Positions 45,220 to 55,164 of a DNA stretch of 64,000 nt are shown here, piece by piece. Both the position numbers and the translations under genes were made by a program. Source of the stretch: Aquirufa antheringensis (GTDB lineage: Bacteria > Bacteroidota > Bacteroidia > Cytophagales > Spirosomataceae); contig NZ_SEWZ01000001.1 of NCBI RefSeq assembly GCF_004307425.1, positions 556,689-620,688 on the forward strand, in the 5' to 3' direction. The notes below the pieces were generated by a model. It ran no database searches and had not been told where the DNA came from. It was given only the letters and a program-made list of their open reading frames with translations. Each line of letters begins with the position of its first letter. Within the stretch, counting starts at the first letter, position 1.

Positions 45220-45702
45220 TTATTTTAACCAAAAGCCGAGTCTCAATCCTGCTTTGGTTTCAAATCCATTTTGCCCAATTCCTGCATTTACCGATAGGTC
45301 AAGATGGAAATGGCTGTTGTAGTTTCGTTGAATACCCCAAACACCTCCAGCATACATATTGGTTGCCTCTTCCCCTTTCTTAAAAACAAAAGAAGGCTCC
45401 GCAAATAATCCGATGTAGTTTCCAGAATAATTTGTGGAGAGACGCCCTTCGTCTCTCCGTTTCTCTAGGTTATAATAGTGTCGGTATTCGCCTCTCAGCA
45501 GGAATAATTTAGACTGTAAACCATTTGTGCTGCCATATCCGATGGAGTTTCCTATAGATAATTTAAGCGAGTTATTTTCTTGTATGCTCTTCTCCAAGCC
45601 GATGGAAGGCGATAAAATAGAGATGGAATACAAAGGCTTGGTTTCTTGTGCACTCAGTTGAAGTACGACAAAAAGCAGAAATAAGGTGATAGGGTATTTC
45701 AT
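45220..45702 (-). CDS. Hypothetical secreted protein, probable small outer-membrane barrel
   Basis: 160 residues from the ATG at 45702 (MKYPITLFLLFVVLQLSAQ, a signal peptide). The mature part alternates hydrophobic and polar residues in short beta strands with many Gly/Tyr/Asn turns (SIGNSIGYGS, YSGNYIGLFAEPSF, NAGIGQNGFETKAGLRLGF), as in small outer-membrane barrels. I do not recognise the family. The frame extends 23 residues upstream, but that part overlaps the preceding gene and lacks signal-peptide character. It starts 10 bases after the 45713 gene and is likely co-transcribed with it. Confidence 0.62.
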   Translation of the reverse strand: MKYPITLFLLFVVLQLSAQETKPLYSISILSPSIGLEKSIQENNSLKLSIGNSIGYGSTNGLQSKLFLLRGEYRHYYNLEKRRDEGRLSTNYSGNYIGLFAEPSFVFKKGEEATNMYAGGVWGIQRNYNSHFHLDLSVNAGIGQNGFETKAGLRLGFWLK

Positions 45703-45712
45703 AAGAATGAGT

Positions 45713-46681
45713 TTAAAAATGTAAGGAATAAGTAAGTCCATTTCTTCCACGACAGACAGCTGTTCCCACATTCGTTGTCCAATTTAAAGGAACGTAATTG
45801 AAGGTTTCGTCGATGACCGTTTCGATTTTATAATCATCATTCGTGGAAACAGAATAATGTTTTGTGAATGGGGTATAGTACTCTAGGAAATTGATATCTC
45901 CTTCCATTGACATCGCCGCGCTACTATTTCCCCAATAGTAGGTGAACCAAAAACGTTGGCGCCATTCGTGTTTCACCCGCACAGCTAATTTGCGGTAAAA
46001 GCCTAAGTCTAAAAGATATACTTCTGCGGTAAAGCGACAGGTCCCTTGTCCTGGGTTTTCGTAGGTGACGGAATTGCTTTCGACTTTATTTAGCATTTTA
46101 CTAGTTGTATTTTTGATGGCAGATGCTGACTGACTTCTATAAACCGTGGCTTGAGCCACTTTTTCTGGTGAAGTAAGGAAAGTAGCCTTAGTCTGTTCGA
46201 AGTCGGCGATTCTTATTTGAAAGACTTTCGATGGATTAACTTGGTATACCAGTTCGCCTATTTGAATCAGCCCATCCTTGTTTATTAATCGGCTTAAAAT
46301 GGGGTCGTCAACAAGGGGCTGTAGTGATTTGTCGTCATCGTCTCCTACCAGTTTTAGCATATGTTCATAACCTGTTAGGTCGCCTGTTTCTGCCATTTGA
46401 CTCAGGGAGACCGAATCTAATTTGCGCAATTCAGTGCTTTGAGATTCTAAGAATTGAATATCACGTAAAATCACGGGATCGGAGGGATTCTTTTGGAAAT
46501 TTTCAACATACGCTTGAAAAGCGACTTGGTCTTCGAAAGCCAGAAAGCCATTCGAGTTAAGCAAAGTATATGTCGTGTTTGCGGGAACGAAAGTAGCTGC
46601 AGGATCTTTCGAGCAAGAAGTGGAAAATAAAGTGCAGGCAAATAGGATTGCCACGACGTACGTCGGGTAGCGATTTTTCAT
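45713..46681 (-). CDS. Hypothetical lipoprotein
   Basis: 322 residues with a lipoprotein signal (hydrophobic 8-20, lipobox TSCS near residue 23). The N-terminal half is helical and acidic (residues 40-130, with LVGDDDDKSLQPL). The C-terminal half is beta-like with aromatic residues and Cys (GTCRFTAEVYLLDLGFYRK, HEWRQRFWFTYYWGN, AVCRGRNGLTY). No family recognised. Together with the small barrel protein downstream it would form an envelope pair of unknown role. Confidence 0.6.
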   Translation of the reverse strand: MKNRYPTYVVAILFACTLFSTSCSKDPAATFVPANTTYTLLNSNGFLAFEDQVAFQAYVENFQKNPSDPVILRDIQFLESQSTELRKLDSVSLSQMAETGDLTGYEHMLKLVGDDDDKSLQPLVDDPILSRLINKDGLIQIGELVYQVNPSKVFQIRIADFEQTKATFLTSPEKVAQATVYRSQSASAIKNTTSKMLNKVESNSVTYENPGQGTCRFTAEVYLLDLGFYRKLAVRVKHEWRQRFWFTYYWGNSSAAMSMEGDINFLEYYTPFTKHYSVSTNDDYKIETVIDETFNYVPLNWTTNVGTAVCRGRNGLTYSLHF

Positions 46682-46786
46682 TGTATTAGTGGTTAAATGT
46701 GAGTACTGGGATAAAGGTAGTTTATTCTTTGAGAGTTCGGTACCCGCACATGGAGATTACCAAGAAACTGATAATGGACAAAAGAA

Positions 46787-46817
46787 AAAGGCCGCGACTC
46801 GTAGAGTCGCGGCCTTT
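46787..46817 (-). terminator. Terminator of ahcY
   Basis: A perfect 14-bp stem, AAAGGCCGCGACTC / GAGTCGCGGCCTTT with loop GTA, is followed on the minus strand by a T-rich run. It lies 23 bases after the ahcY stop. Confidence 0.92.
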
Positions 46818-46839
46818 CAAAACCGAACTAGAATAAATC

Positions 46840-48156
46840 CTAGTATCTGTAGTGCTCTGGCTTGTATGGCCCTGCTTGAGGAACACCAATGTAATCCGCC
46901 TGCTCTTTCTCTAGCTTCTCTAATTTAGCACCGATGTGCGCTAAGTGTAAGAACGCTACTTTCTCATCTAAGTGCTTAGGAAGAATGTATACTTTGTTCT
47001 CGTAGCTCGCTGAGTTCGCCCAAAGCTCTAATTGAGCTAATGTTTGGTTACAGAATGAGTTCGACATCACGAATGAAGGGTGACCCATCGCACAACCTAA
47101 GTTCACTAAACGACCTTCCGCTAAAACGATTACGTTTTTGCCGTCGATTGTGTACATATCTACTTGTGGCTTGATTTGATCTTTCGATGCACCGTAGTTG
47201 TTGTTCAACCACTCCATATCGATTTCGTTATCGAAGTGACCGATGTTACAAACGATTGCTTTGTCCTTCATCGCTTTGAAGTGACGATCACGGATGATCT
47301 TCACGTTACCAGTCGCCGTTACGAAGATATTAGCGCGTGTTGCTGCTTCATCCATTGGAACTACTTCGTAACCATCCATGGCTGCTTGTAAAGCACAAAT
47401 TGGATCGATCTCCGTTACTAACACACGGCAACCTGCACCACGTAATGAATCAGCAGAACCTTTTCCTACGTCACCGTAACCAGCTACTACCGCTACTTTA
47501 CCCGCTAACATTAAGTCAGTTGCACGACGAATCGCATCTACTAATGACTCTTTGCAACCGTATTTGTTATCAAATTTAGACTTCGTTACTGAGTCATTTA
47601 CGTTGATCGCTGGCAAGAATAACGTGCCATTCTTCATACGCTCATATAAACGGTGAACACCCGTCGTTGTTTCTTCTGATAAGCCTTTGATGCCTTCGAT
47701 TAACTCCGGATACTCATCAAAAACCATATTCGTTAAATCACCACCATCATCCAAGATCATGTTTAATGGTTGACGATCTTCTCCAAAGAATAAAGTCTGC
47801 TCAATACACCAGTTGAATTCTTCTTCGTTCATACCTTTCCAAGCATAAACCGGAATACCTGCTGCTGCGATAGCCGCTGCTGCGTGATCTTGTGTAGAGA
47901 AAATGTTACAAGATGACCAAGTAACGTCAGCTCCTAAAGCGGTTAATGTTTCGATTAAAACCGCAGTTTGGATCGTCATGTGAAGACAACCTGCGATACG
48001 CGCACCTTTTAAAGGTTGTGCAGCACCGAATTCTTCACGTAATGCCATCAAACCTGGCATTTCTGCTTCTGCTAATTGAATTTCTTTACGACCCCAGTCT
48101 GCTAATGCAATGTCTTTTACTTTGAATGGTACATATGTACCCGATTGTGATGCCAT
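46840..48156 (-). CDS. ahcY: Adenosylhomocysteinase
   Basis: Hydrolyses S-adenosylhomocysteine to adenosine and homocysteine, relieving product inhibition of methyltransferases. 438 residues. The NAD-binding [17 protein letters not shown], the active-site block [16 protein letters not shown], and the C-terminal KPEHYRY with its Lys/Tyr that close the NAD site are intact. GHFDNEIDM is also typical. It is a single gene with its own -7 box upstream and a strong terminator. Confidence 0.98.
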   Translation of the reverse strand: MASQSGTYVPFKVKDIALADWGRKEIQLAEAEMPGLMALREEFGAAQPLKGARIAGCLHMTIQTAVLIETLTALGADVTWSSCNIFSTQDHAAAAIAAAGIPVYAWKGMNEEEFNWCIEQTLFFGEDRQPLNMILDDGGDLTNMVFDEYPELIEGIKGLSEETTTGVHRLYERMKNGTLFLPAINVNDSVTKSKFDNKYGCKESLVDAIRRATDLMLAGKVAVVAGYGDVGKGSADSLRGAGCRVLVTEIDPICALQAAMDGYEVVPMDEAATRANIFVTATGNVKIIRDRHFKAMKDKAIVCNIGHFDNEIDMEWLNNNYGASKDQIKPQVDMYTIDGKNVIVLAEGRLVNLGCAMGHPSFVMSNSFCNQTLAQLELWANSASYENKVYILPKHLDEKVAFLHLAHIGAKLEKLEKEQADYIGVPQAGPYKPEHYRY

Positions 48157-48194
48157 TGTGTGTATTTTTTGAAAGGTATTTTCTTACTAAAGTG

Positions 48195-48202
48195 CAAATT
48201 TA
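48195..48202 (-). promoter_or_regulatory. Possible -7 box of ahcY
   Basis: TAAATTTG on the minus strand, 38 bases before the ahcY ATG and just after the murF stop. The -33 element would fall in murF and is not evident. Confidence 0.45.
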
Positions 48203-48208
48203 ATGCAA

Positions 48209-49507
48209 TTATTTGGAATTTTCTAAAAATGCCAAAACACTTTCTAGTTGAATTCCACGCGAACCTTTAACTAAAAGAAAACTGTCCTGAATCGGATGAT
48301 CTTGTAGCCAAGTATGCAAGCCAAATTTGTCCGGGAAATAATAAGCCGAAGGCAAATGAATTAGTGCGTGTTGCATGTGCTGCCCCACTAAAAGTACTTT
48401 TTCAAAGGATAATCCCGCAAGGAGCTTACCCAGTGCCGCGTGTTCATCAGCCGAGGATTCTCCTAATTCAAACATATCTCCTAAAATGACAAGCTTGGGA
48501 TTTCCTTCCGTTTCAGCAAAATGTGAAATAGCGGCTGACATCGACGAAGGATTGGCATTATAAGCGTCCATCAAAACTTGGTTTGATCCTATTTTGATGA
48601 ATTGAGAACGGTGATTATTCGGGATGTAGGTGCTGATCCCTGTATTGCATTGCTCATCGCTTAGGGAAAAGAATTTGCCCACCGCAATCGCTAGTTGAAT
48701 ATTTTCAAAATTATAAATCCCTGGTAAGTGCGAATCGATTATTTCTCCAGAAGCTAAAGCATAGCGTACCATCGGTTTTGCCTCTACGAGGGTAGTGGGC
48801 ATCGCTTCGTTTGAGTACACGGCATTTTGCATTCCTCGTTCGCTAAACATTTCCTGTATAACTCCGGATTGCTGAGGTAAAAAGGTGACCCCTTTTGAAG
48901 CTTGTAAAAAGTCGAAAAGTTCTCCTTTTCCTTTGCGCACACCTTCTATTCCTCCAAAACCTTCTAAATGGGCTTTGCCTATATTAGTAATCAAACCATG
49001 AGTAGGCTGCGCGATATCAACGAGTTCTTTGATATCACCTTGTTTGTTCGCTCCCATTTCGATCACCGCGATTTCATGCTCTTTTTTAATAGATAAGATA
49101 GAAAGAGGGACACCGATGTGGTTGTTCAAGTTACCAGTGGTGGCAAAGCAGTGGTATTTTTGGGATAAAACAGAAAAGATTAATTCTTTCGTGGTAGTCT
49201 TTCCGTTCGAACCGGTTAAGCCCACAATGGGTATTGTTAAGGTTTGGCGATAGGCGGTTGCCAAAGCTTGCAAGGCTAACAAGCCATCTTCTACTAGTAA
49301 GGTGCGTTCTCCTGCTAAGTAATCCGCATCATCGATAATTGCATACTGAGCTCCTTTCTCTATGGCTTCGGCGGCCATCGCATTGGCATTGAAATTAGGG
49401 CCTTTTAAGGCAAAGAATAGATTACCAGCTTGAATCTTTCGGGTATCTGTGGATACTCCGGTAGAGGATAAGAACCTTTCTAAAAGGGTTTGTGTGTTAA
49501 CAATCAT
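48209..49507 (-). CDS. murF: UDP-N-acetylmuramoyl-tripeptide--D-alanyl-D-alanine ligase
   Basis: Adds D-Ala-D-Ala to the UDP-MurNAc tripeptide in the cytoplasm, the last step in making the peptidoglycan precursor. 432 residues. The ATP loop GLTGSNGKTTTKELI is near residue 96. NLNNHIGVPL, EMGANKQGDI, ITNIGKAHLEGFG, and DAYNANPSSM with the Mur ligase Asn/Asp pair follow in order. It stands outside a dcw cluster. Confidence 0.96.
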   Translation of the reverse strand: MIVNTQTLLERFLSSTGVSTDTRKIQAGNLFFALKGPNFNANAMAAEAIEKGAQYAIIDDADYLAGERTLLVEDGLLALQALATAYRQTLTIPIVGLTGSNGKTTTKELIFSVLSQKYHCFATTGNLNNHIGVPLSILSIKKEHEIAVIEMGANKQGDIKELVDIAQPTHGLITNIGKAHLEGFGGIEGVRKGKGELFDFLQASKGVTFLPQQSGVIQEMFSERGMQNAVYSNEAMPTTLVEAKPMVRYALASGEIIDSHLPGIYNFENIQLAIAVGKFFSLSDEQCNTGISTYIPNNHRSQFIKIGSNQVLMDAYNANPSSMSAAISHFAETEGNPKLVILGDMFELGESSADEHAALGKLLAGLSFEKVLLVGQHMQHALIHLPSAYYFPDKFGLHTWLQDHPIQDSFLLVKGSRGIQLESVLAFLENSK

Positions 49508-49537
49508 TAGCCTGTTGTGACAATTGACTGCAAATAT

Positions 49538-50470
49538 CTACAAAAATTTTGGAACCCCTAAGATAATCTGACGCAGACTGACGATGATAATGACGATTCC
49601 CACGAGAATCATCATGGATTTTACTGGCAACTTATTCGCTAAACGTGCCGCGATAGGAGCTGCGATGACACCGCCTAGAATTAATCCGATGATGACATGT
49701 AGATATCCTAGACCGATAACAGCAAAAAAGGTTAGCGATGAAGCAAGTGAAACGAAGAACTCCGTCAAGTTCACACTGCCAATCGTATACTTCGGATGAC
49801 GCCCGGAGGCAATCAGGGTAGAGGAAACAATTGGTCCCCAGCCGCCACCGCCAATGGAATCTAAGTAACCACCAAAGAGCGCTAACCAGCCTACTCGTTT
49901 CAATTGACGCTTTTCTTGGCGTTTGATGAGGGCCTTGCGAATGATAATGGCACCTAGGAATAACGTATATACAGAAACGATAGGTTTGATGTATCCAGCA
50001 TACTCCTCTAAACTCGATAAGACATAGGCTCCTAAAATAGCTCCAATCACACCTGGAATCACGAGTGTCTTAAATAATTTGGAATTCACATTGCCAAACT
50101 TCAAGTGCATGTAGCCTGAAACTCCGGATGTAAATACTTCAGAGGCATGAACGCTTGCTGAGGCTGCGGCAGGCGTGATGCCCACGGATAACAAGAATGT
50201 TGTTGCCGTTACACCATAAGCCATTCCCAAAGCACCGTCAATCATTTGGGCAATAAATCCTCCTAATACGTAATATAAAATGGACGAATCGACCGTGTTG
50301 AACACGGCGATGACTTTTTCTGCCGTAAGGTACGTGAATAAAAGATGCCCCACGATCATCAATGCCAGCGCATTGCTAATGTGAATAATCACTTCAGTGA
50401 TGCTACGATCACGCATCCAGATGGTTTGGATGGCATTAAAAATACTCGGAAAATTTCTTTTAGGAGGCAT
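49538..50470 (-). CDS. TauE/SafE-family sulfite exporter-like permease
   Basis: 310 residues with about eight transmembrane helices in two halves. The family repeats GGFIAQMIDGALGMAYGV and GGYLDSIGGGGWGPIVSS are present (GxGGG motif). The protein is likely an anion exporter in the inner membrane. Sulfite or sulfoacetate are typical family substrates, but nothing here fixes it. It has its own promoter and diverges from leuS. Confidence 0.88.
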   Translation of the reverse strand: MPPKRNFPSIFNAIQTIWMRDRSITEVIIHISNALALMIVGHLLFTYLTAEKVIAVFNTVDSSILYYVLGGFIAQMIDGALGMAYGVTATTFLLSVGITPAAASASVHASEVFTSGVSGYMHLKFGNVNSKLFKTLVIPGVIGAILGAYVLSSLEEYAGYIKPIVSVYTLFLGAIIIRKALIKRQEKRQLKRVGWLALFGGYLDSIGGGGWGPIVSSTLIASGRHPKYTIGSVNLTEFFVSLASSLTFFAVIGLGYLHVIIGLILGGVIAAPIAARLANKLPVKSMMILVGIVIIIVSLRQIILGVPKFL

Positions 50471-50488
50471 AGATTTTTTAATTCCCTA

Positions 50489-50519
50489 CAAAGTTAATAG
50501 ACTTTACTTAATCTACCAA
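50489..50519 (-). promoter_or_regulatory. Promoter of the TauE/SafE gene
   Basis: Minus strand: TTG (50519-50517), a 20-base spacer and TAACTTTG (50496-50489), close to the Bacteroidota consensus. The predicted leader is about 14 bases. Confidence 0.62.
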
Positions 50520-50588
50520 CAAAGTAGAGTAAATATTTTTTCATAAAAAAGCCGTAATTTGCATCTCCTTTTACAATAAATACATTTT

Positions 50589-53405
50589 ATGCGTACAGAG
50601 TATCAGTTTAGAGAGATCGAGAAAGCTTGGCAATCGTTTTGGGAAGCTAATAAAACATTCCAGGCTCAGGTAAATCCAGCAAAGCCCAAATATTATGTCT
50701 TAGACATGTTCCCATATCCATCAGGAGCCGGATTACACGTGGGTCACCCGCTGGGCTATATTGCCTCTGATATTATGGCGCGCTACAAGCGTTTGCAGGG
50801 ATATGAGGTGTTGCACCCGATGGGTTTCGACTCTTTTGGTCTACCTGCTGAGCAATATGCGATCCAAACAGGTCAGCATCCCGCCATTACGACGGAACAA
50901 AATATCGCTCGTTATATCGAGCAATTGAAGAATATGGGCTTCTCTTTCGATTGGTCGAGAGAGGTCAGAACCTCTGATGCGTCTTATTACAAGTGGACGC
51001 AGTGGATTTTTATGCAATTATTCAATTCTTGGTATAACCAGGAATCAGATAAAGCGGAGTCTATTGAAACCTTGAAGTCTATTTTAGGGGCCAAAGGTTC
51101 GATCGGATTAAAAGCCGTATGCGATGAAGAAGTTACTCGAATCACAGCGGAACAATGGAATGCGATGTCTGCTGACGAGCAGTATGCCTATTTATTGAGC
51201 TTCCGTTTAGCCTATTTGGATGATTCAGTGGTGAACTGGTGTCCGCAATTAGGGACGGTTTTAGCGAATGACGAGGTCAAAGACGGTGTTTCGGAGCGTG
51301 GCGGTTACCCAGTGGAGCAGAAGAAAATGCGCCAATGGTCAATGCGCATCACGGCCTATGCCGATCGCTTATTGCGTGGTTTGGACGAAGTGGATTGGGC
51401 TGATTCTTTGAAAGAGCAGCAACGCAATTGGATTGGAAAATCGATCGGTACGGATGTGGAATTTGCCATTGAAAACGTTTCGGATAAGAAGATAAAAGTA
51501 TTTACCACACGAGTGGACACCATTTATGGGGTCTCCTTTATGGTATTAGCGCCTGAGCACGAGTGGGTTTCGGAATTAACGACACCAGCTCAGAAAGAAG
51601 CGGTGGAGGAATATGTGAATTGGGCCAAAACCCGTTCGGAACTGGACCGCGTCTCCGAAGTAAAAACCATTTCAGGAGTTTTCACAGGAACCTATGTGAT
51701 CAACCCACTGAACCAAGAACGCGTCCCTTTATTCCTAGCTGACTATGTGTTAGCTGGATATGGTACAGGAGCCGTGATGGGCGTTCCATCAGGCGATCAG
51801 CGTGACTGGAATTTTGCGAAACATTTTGACTTGCCTATTCCGGCTATTTTAGATGGCCAAAAAGACATCGAAAAACAAGCAGATCCTACGAAAGAGGGGA
51901 AATACATTCATTCCGGAATGATTAATGGAATGGGCTACAAGGAAGCGACGGATACCTTGATTACTTGGTTAGAGGCGAACGGAATCGGAAAAGGGAAGGT
52001 TCAATATAGAATGCGTAATGCGGTATTTAGCCGTCAACGTTATTGGGGAGAACCTGTTCCGGTGTATTTCAAACCAACAGCCTCAGGCGATTTATTGCCT
52101 TATTTGATCGAAGAGTCTGAATTACCTTTGGAACTGCCTAAAATCGATAAATACCTGCCAACTGAGACGGGTGAACCTCCTTTAGGACGGGCCGCAGCTG
52201 ATTGGAAATACAAAGGACAATACGATTACGAATGGTCTACGATGCCAGGATGGGCAGGCTCTTCATGGTATTGGTACCGCTATATGGATGCCACGAATTC
52301 AGGTGAATTCGCTTCGAAAGAGGCGATTAACTACTGGAAAGCGGTGGATTTGTACATTGGAGGGTCGGAGCACGCGACAGGTCACTTGTTGTATTCTCGT
52401 TTTTGGAACAAATTCTTGAAAGATTTAGGCTATGTGCCGGAAGAGGAATTTGCGAAAAAATTGATCAACCAAGGGATGATTCAAGGGCGTTCGAACTTTG
52501 TTTATCGCTTAAAGGATTCAGCCAAAGTCACTTTTGTCTCTCACGGCTTAAAAGATCAATACGACGTAGCGGCACTTCATGTGGACGTGAATATCGTAGA
52601 AAACGATGTATTAGACTTAGAGGCATTCAAAAAATCACGTAACGACGTGCCTGCAGATGCAGAATTTATTTTAGAGGACGGCAAGTATGTGTGCGGTTGG
52701 GAAGTGGAGAAGATGTCGAAATCGAAGTTTAACGTCGTTAATCCGGATGATTTAATTGCCAAATACGGCGCAGACACCCTTCGTGTCTACGAGATGTTCC
52801 TTGGACCTTTAGAGCAATTTAAGCCTTGGAACACGAACAGTATTTCGGGATCGCATAATTTCTTGCGCAAGGTTTGGCGTTTATTCTTTGATGACAACAC
52901 GAACACTTCGAAAATAGTGGACGCACCTGCGACTCCAGAAGAATTGAAAGTATTGCACACGGCGATTCGCAAGGTGCAAGATGATTTAGATCGCTTCTCG
53001 TTCAATACGGTGGTTTCGACCTTGATGATTTGCGTGAATGATTTGGGTGCCTTAAAATGCCACAAGAAATCCGTTTTACGCGAATTAGTGATCTTGTTGT
53101 CTCCTTACGCACCGCACATCGCAGAAGAACTGTGGGCCGCTTTAGGCGAGCAGGAGGGAAGTATATCGTATGCTTCATTCCCTGCTTTCAACGCTGCTTT
53201 CCTAGAGGAAAATGATTTCAATTACCCGATTTCATTCAATGGTAAAGTGAAGTTAACGCTTGCTTTCCCCGTTACGGCAACGCCAGCGGAAATTGAAGCG
53301 GCGGTTTTAGCGAATGAACAAGTAACGAAACATTTGGAGGGCAAGACGCCTTCGAAAGTAATTGTCGTTCCGAAGCGGATTGTGAATATCGTATTAGGTA
53401 AATAA
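50589..53405 (+). CDS. leuS: Leucyl-tRNA synthetase
   Basis: Charges tRNA-Leu and edits mischarged products. 938 residues, longer than the E. coli enzyme because of insertions seen throughout Bacteroidota. The class I signature GLHVGHPLGY is near residue 47, and the editing-domain signature GTGAVMGVPSGDQRDWNFA near residue 390. The EKMSKSKFNVVNP loop is near 706, preceded by a lineage insertion of about 60 residues. The C-terminal tRNA-binding part is complete. A bidirectional terminator overlaps the stop codon. Confidence 0.98.
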   Translation: MRTEYQFREIEKAWQSFWEANKTFQAQVNPAKPKYYVLDMFPYPSGAGLHVGHPLGYIASDIMARYKRLQGYEVLHPMGFDSFGLPAEQYAIQTGQHPAITTEQNIARYIEQLKNMGFSFDWSREVRTSDASYYKWTQWIFMQLFNSWYNQESDKAESIETLKSILGAKGSIGLKAVCDEEVTRITAEQWNAMSADEQYAYLLSFRLAYLDDSVVNWCPQLGTVLANDEVKDGVSERGGYPVEQKKMRQWSMRITAYADRLLRGLDEVDWADSLKEQQRNWIGKSIGTDVEFAIENVSDKKIKVFTTRVDTIYGVSFMVLAPEHEWVSELTTPAQKEAVEEYVNWAKTRSELDRVSEVKTISGVFTGTYVINPLNQERVPLFLADYVLAGYGTGAVMGVPSGDQRDWNFAKHFDLPIPAILDGQKDIEKQADPTKEGKYIHSGMINGMGYKEATDTLITWLEANGIGKGKVQYRMRNAVFSRQRYWGEPVPVYFKPTASGDLLPYLIEESELPLELPKIDKYLPTETGEPPLGRAAADWKYKGQYDYEWSTMPGWAGSSWYWYRYMDATNSGEFASKEAINYWKAVDLYIGGSEHATGHLLYSRFWNKFLKDLGYVPEEEFAKKLINQGMIQGRSNFVYRLKDSAKVTFVSHGLKDQYDVAALHVDVNIVENDVLDLEAFKKSRNDVPADAEFILEDGKYVCGWEVEKMSKSKFNVVNPDDLIAKYGADTLRVYEMFLGPLEQFKPWNTNSISGSHNFLRKVWRLFFDDNTNTSKIVDAPATPEELKVLHTAIRKVQDDLDRFSFNTVVSTLMICVNDLGALKCHKKSVLRELVILLSPYAPHIAEELWAALGEQEGSISYASFPAFNAAFLEENDFNYPISFNGKVKLTLAFPVTATPAEIEAAVLANEQVTKHLEGKTPSKVIVVPKRIVNIVLGK

Positions 53406-53438
53406 AAAAAGCTCCTCAATTTGAGGAGCTTTTTTTTA
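53405..53438. terminator. Bidirectional terminator between leuS and the ebo operon
   Basis: AAAAAAAGCTCCTCA / TGAGGAGCTTTTTTT with a 3-base loop. The stem is flanked by A and T runs on both sides, so it can end leuS on plus and the ebo/spy transcript on minus. Confidence 0.93.
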
Positions 53439-53798
53439 TTATTCTCTTGGAGGTCCGCCTTGACGCATTTGGCTTTGCATCGTTTTGTATTTCTCTAGTT
53501 GTTCTGGCGTTAAGATGGCTTTGAATTGCTCTGCTTGCGCATCGTTTGCTTTCTTCATTTCGGCCATCATTTCTTCTCTTTCCATTCCTTGCTCGCGTAA
53601 TTCCATCATTTTTTTCATTCGAGCTTCGATGAGCGGTTCTACTTTCGCAACTTGCTCTTTCGATAAACTTAATTCTGTTGTCATGCGCTCAACTTGACGT
53701 TGAATCATCGCTTGCGGATCCATTCCTTGTGCATGGATGCTTGTACTGAATGCCATCATGGCTACCACAAAGGCAAAAATGGTGCTGATCTTTTTCAT
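53439..53798 (-). CDS. Spy/CpxP-like periplasmic LTxxQ-type protein
   Basis: 119 residues from the ATG at 53798, with a clean signal peptide ending SIHAQ. The mature part is entirely helical and rich in Met, Glu and Gln, with two LTxxQ-like turns (LSLSKEQVAKVEP, ILTPEQLEKYKTM), the Spy/CpxP pattern of cradle-shaped periplasmic chaperones. It starts one base after the eboF stop (TAATATG), so it must be the seventh gene of that transcript. The frame extends further upstream, but that part is eboF in another frame. Holdase or sensor functions are inference. Confidence 0.82.
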   Translation of the reverse strand: MKKISTIFAFVVAMMAFSTSIHAQGMDPQAMIQRQVERMTTELSLSKEQVAKVEPLIEARMKKMMELREQGMEREEMMAEMKKANDAQAEQFKAILTPEQLEKYKTMQSQMRQGGPPRE

Positions 53799-53799
53799 A

Positions 53800-55164
53800 T
53801 TAATTAGGGAAAATTGTTTCCCAAATATATTGATATACTTGGGTTGGTGATATCTGTTTGTCGATATTTTGCGACGAAATAAAAACAGGGTAATAGGCCT
53901 CATCGCAGAAAGGACTACCGTGAGAGCCTTTCACTAAGCTCGCATCGAGCGGAATTACGTCCATTCGGTAGCGGAATCCTAAGAGTTTACGCGCTAATTT
54001 ATAGGCCGCTCTGAGCTTTATGAAGGGGTTTTTAGGATCCATGAACATTTCAACTGGATCGTAACCTGGTTTCTTGAAGATGTCTACACAGCGAGCGAAG
54101 TCCGGCGCCTTCGCGTCATCTAACCAATAATAATAGGTAAACCACTTGTCAGAATCTGCGACCAAAACCAGATCTCCACAACGCTCGTGTGCGATGTGGT
54201 AGTCTTCGAGTTCTTTTCCACTGAGGATTTTGGCGATGCCCGGAACCTTTTCGAATATGGCTTTGATTTCGGATGGGTTCTTGCAATAAATGTGCGCAAT
54301 TTGGTGATCAGAAACGGCGAAAGCTTCACTAGCCCCCGGATCTAATAATTCCAGTCCTTGCTCTTCTCGAATGGCAATTTTACCTTCCTCGCGTAATACG
54401 CGATTTAAATGAATCGGTGTATGGACATCATTGATACCATATTCGGATAACAAGATGATTTCTGTGTTTTTGGCCTCAAAATGTGTGATCAATTGTTCTA
54501 AAACCCGATCTATTTCGCTTAACTCTTTTGCAATGGCCGGCAAATCCACCCCGAACTTCTGCAGACAATAGTCTAAATGCGGTAAGTAGATCAAGTTTAG
54601 CGTAGGATCGTATTTTTCATCCACATAGATAGACGCATCCGCAATCCATTGAGTGGACTTGATATTCGCATTCGGACCCCAAAAATTAAACAGAGGGAAT
54701 GTACCCAGTTTGGCCTGTAATTCATCTCGTAGAGTGGCAGGATACGAATAGCAATCAGGCGCCTTCACCCCATCAGAATGGTATTGAGGACGGGGAGTTA
54801 CCGAATAATCCGCAGAGGAATACATATTATACCACCAGAACATTTTCGCGCAGGTGAAATTCGGATCTTTCTTTTTGGCGGCCTCCCAGATTTTTTCGGC
54901 CCTCACTAAAGGATTCGACTGTTTCCAAAACTTCACTTCCGAATCCGTCTTATCATACCAGCCATTCCCTACGATGCCGTGTTCTGATGGACTTTTACCT
55001 GTCAAATACACCGATTGAGAGGTGGTCGTTACCGCCGGAAAGGGAGGTTGTATTTTTTGGATCTGCTTCCTCTGGATATAGGCATATAAAAAGGGGGTGT
55101 ACTCCGCGGAAATAACACTTTCGCTGAGCCCCACCACGTCGATAACGGCAGTCTTTTTCATCAT
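53800..55164 (-). CDS. eboF: EboF, alkaline phosphatase/nucleotide pyrophosphatase-family protein
   Basis: 454 residues of the alkaline phosphatase superfamily (phosphodiesterase/NPP branch). The N-terminal metal-ligand Asp lies in AVIDVVGL, and the Thr nucleophile region is PPFPAVTTTSQSVYLTGKSP (Thr near 45). Later metal ligands are SEYGINDVHTPIH and VSDHQIAH. No signal peptide, so it acts in the cytoplasm unless exported otherwise. It overlaps eboE by 4 bases and is the last of six ebo genes. The substrate of the ebo pathway is unknown. Confidence 0.88.
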   Translation of the reverse strand: MMKKTAVIDVVGLSESVISAEYTPFLYAYIQRKQIQKIQPPFPAVTTTSQSVYLTGKSPSEHGIVGNGWYDKTDSEVKFWKQSNPLVRAEKIWEAAKKKDPNFTCAKMFWWYNMYSSADYSVTPRPQYHSDGVKAPDCYSYPATLRDELQAKLGTFPLFNFWGPNANIKSTQWIADASIYVDEKYDPTLNLIYLPHLDYCLQKFGVDLPAIAKELSEIDRVLEQLITHFEAKNTEIILLSEYGINDVHTPIHLNRVLREEGKIAIREEQGLELLDPGASEAFAVSDHQIAHIYCKNPSEIKAIFEKVPGIAKILSGKELEDYHIAHERCGDLVLVADSDKWFTYYYWLDDAKAPDFARCVDIFKKPGYDPVEMFMDPKNPFIKLRAAYKLARKLLGFRYRMDVIPLDASLVKGSHGSPFCDEAYYPVFISSQNIDKQISPTQVYQYIWETIFPN

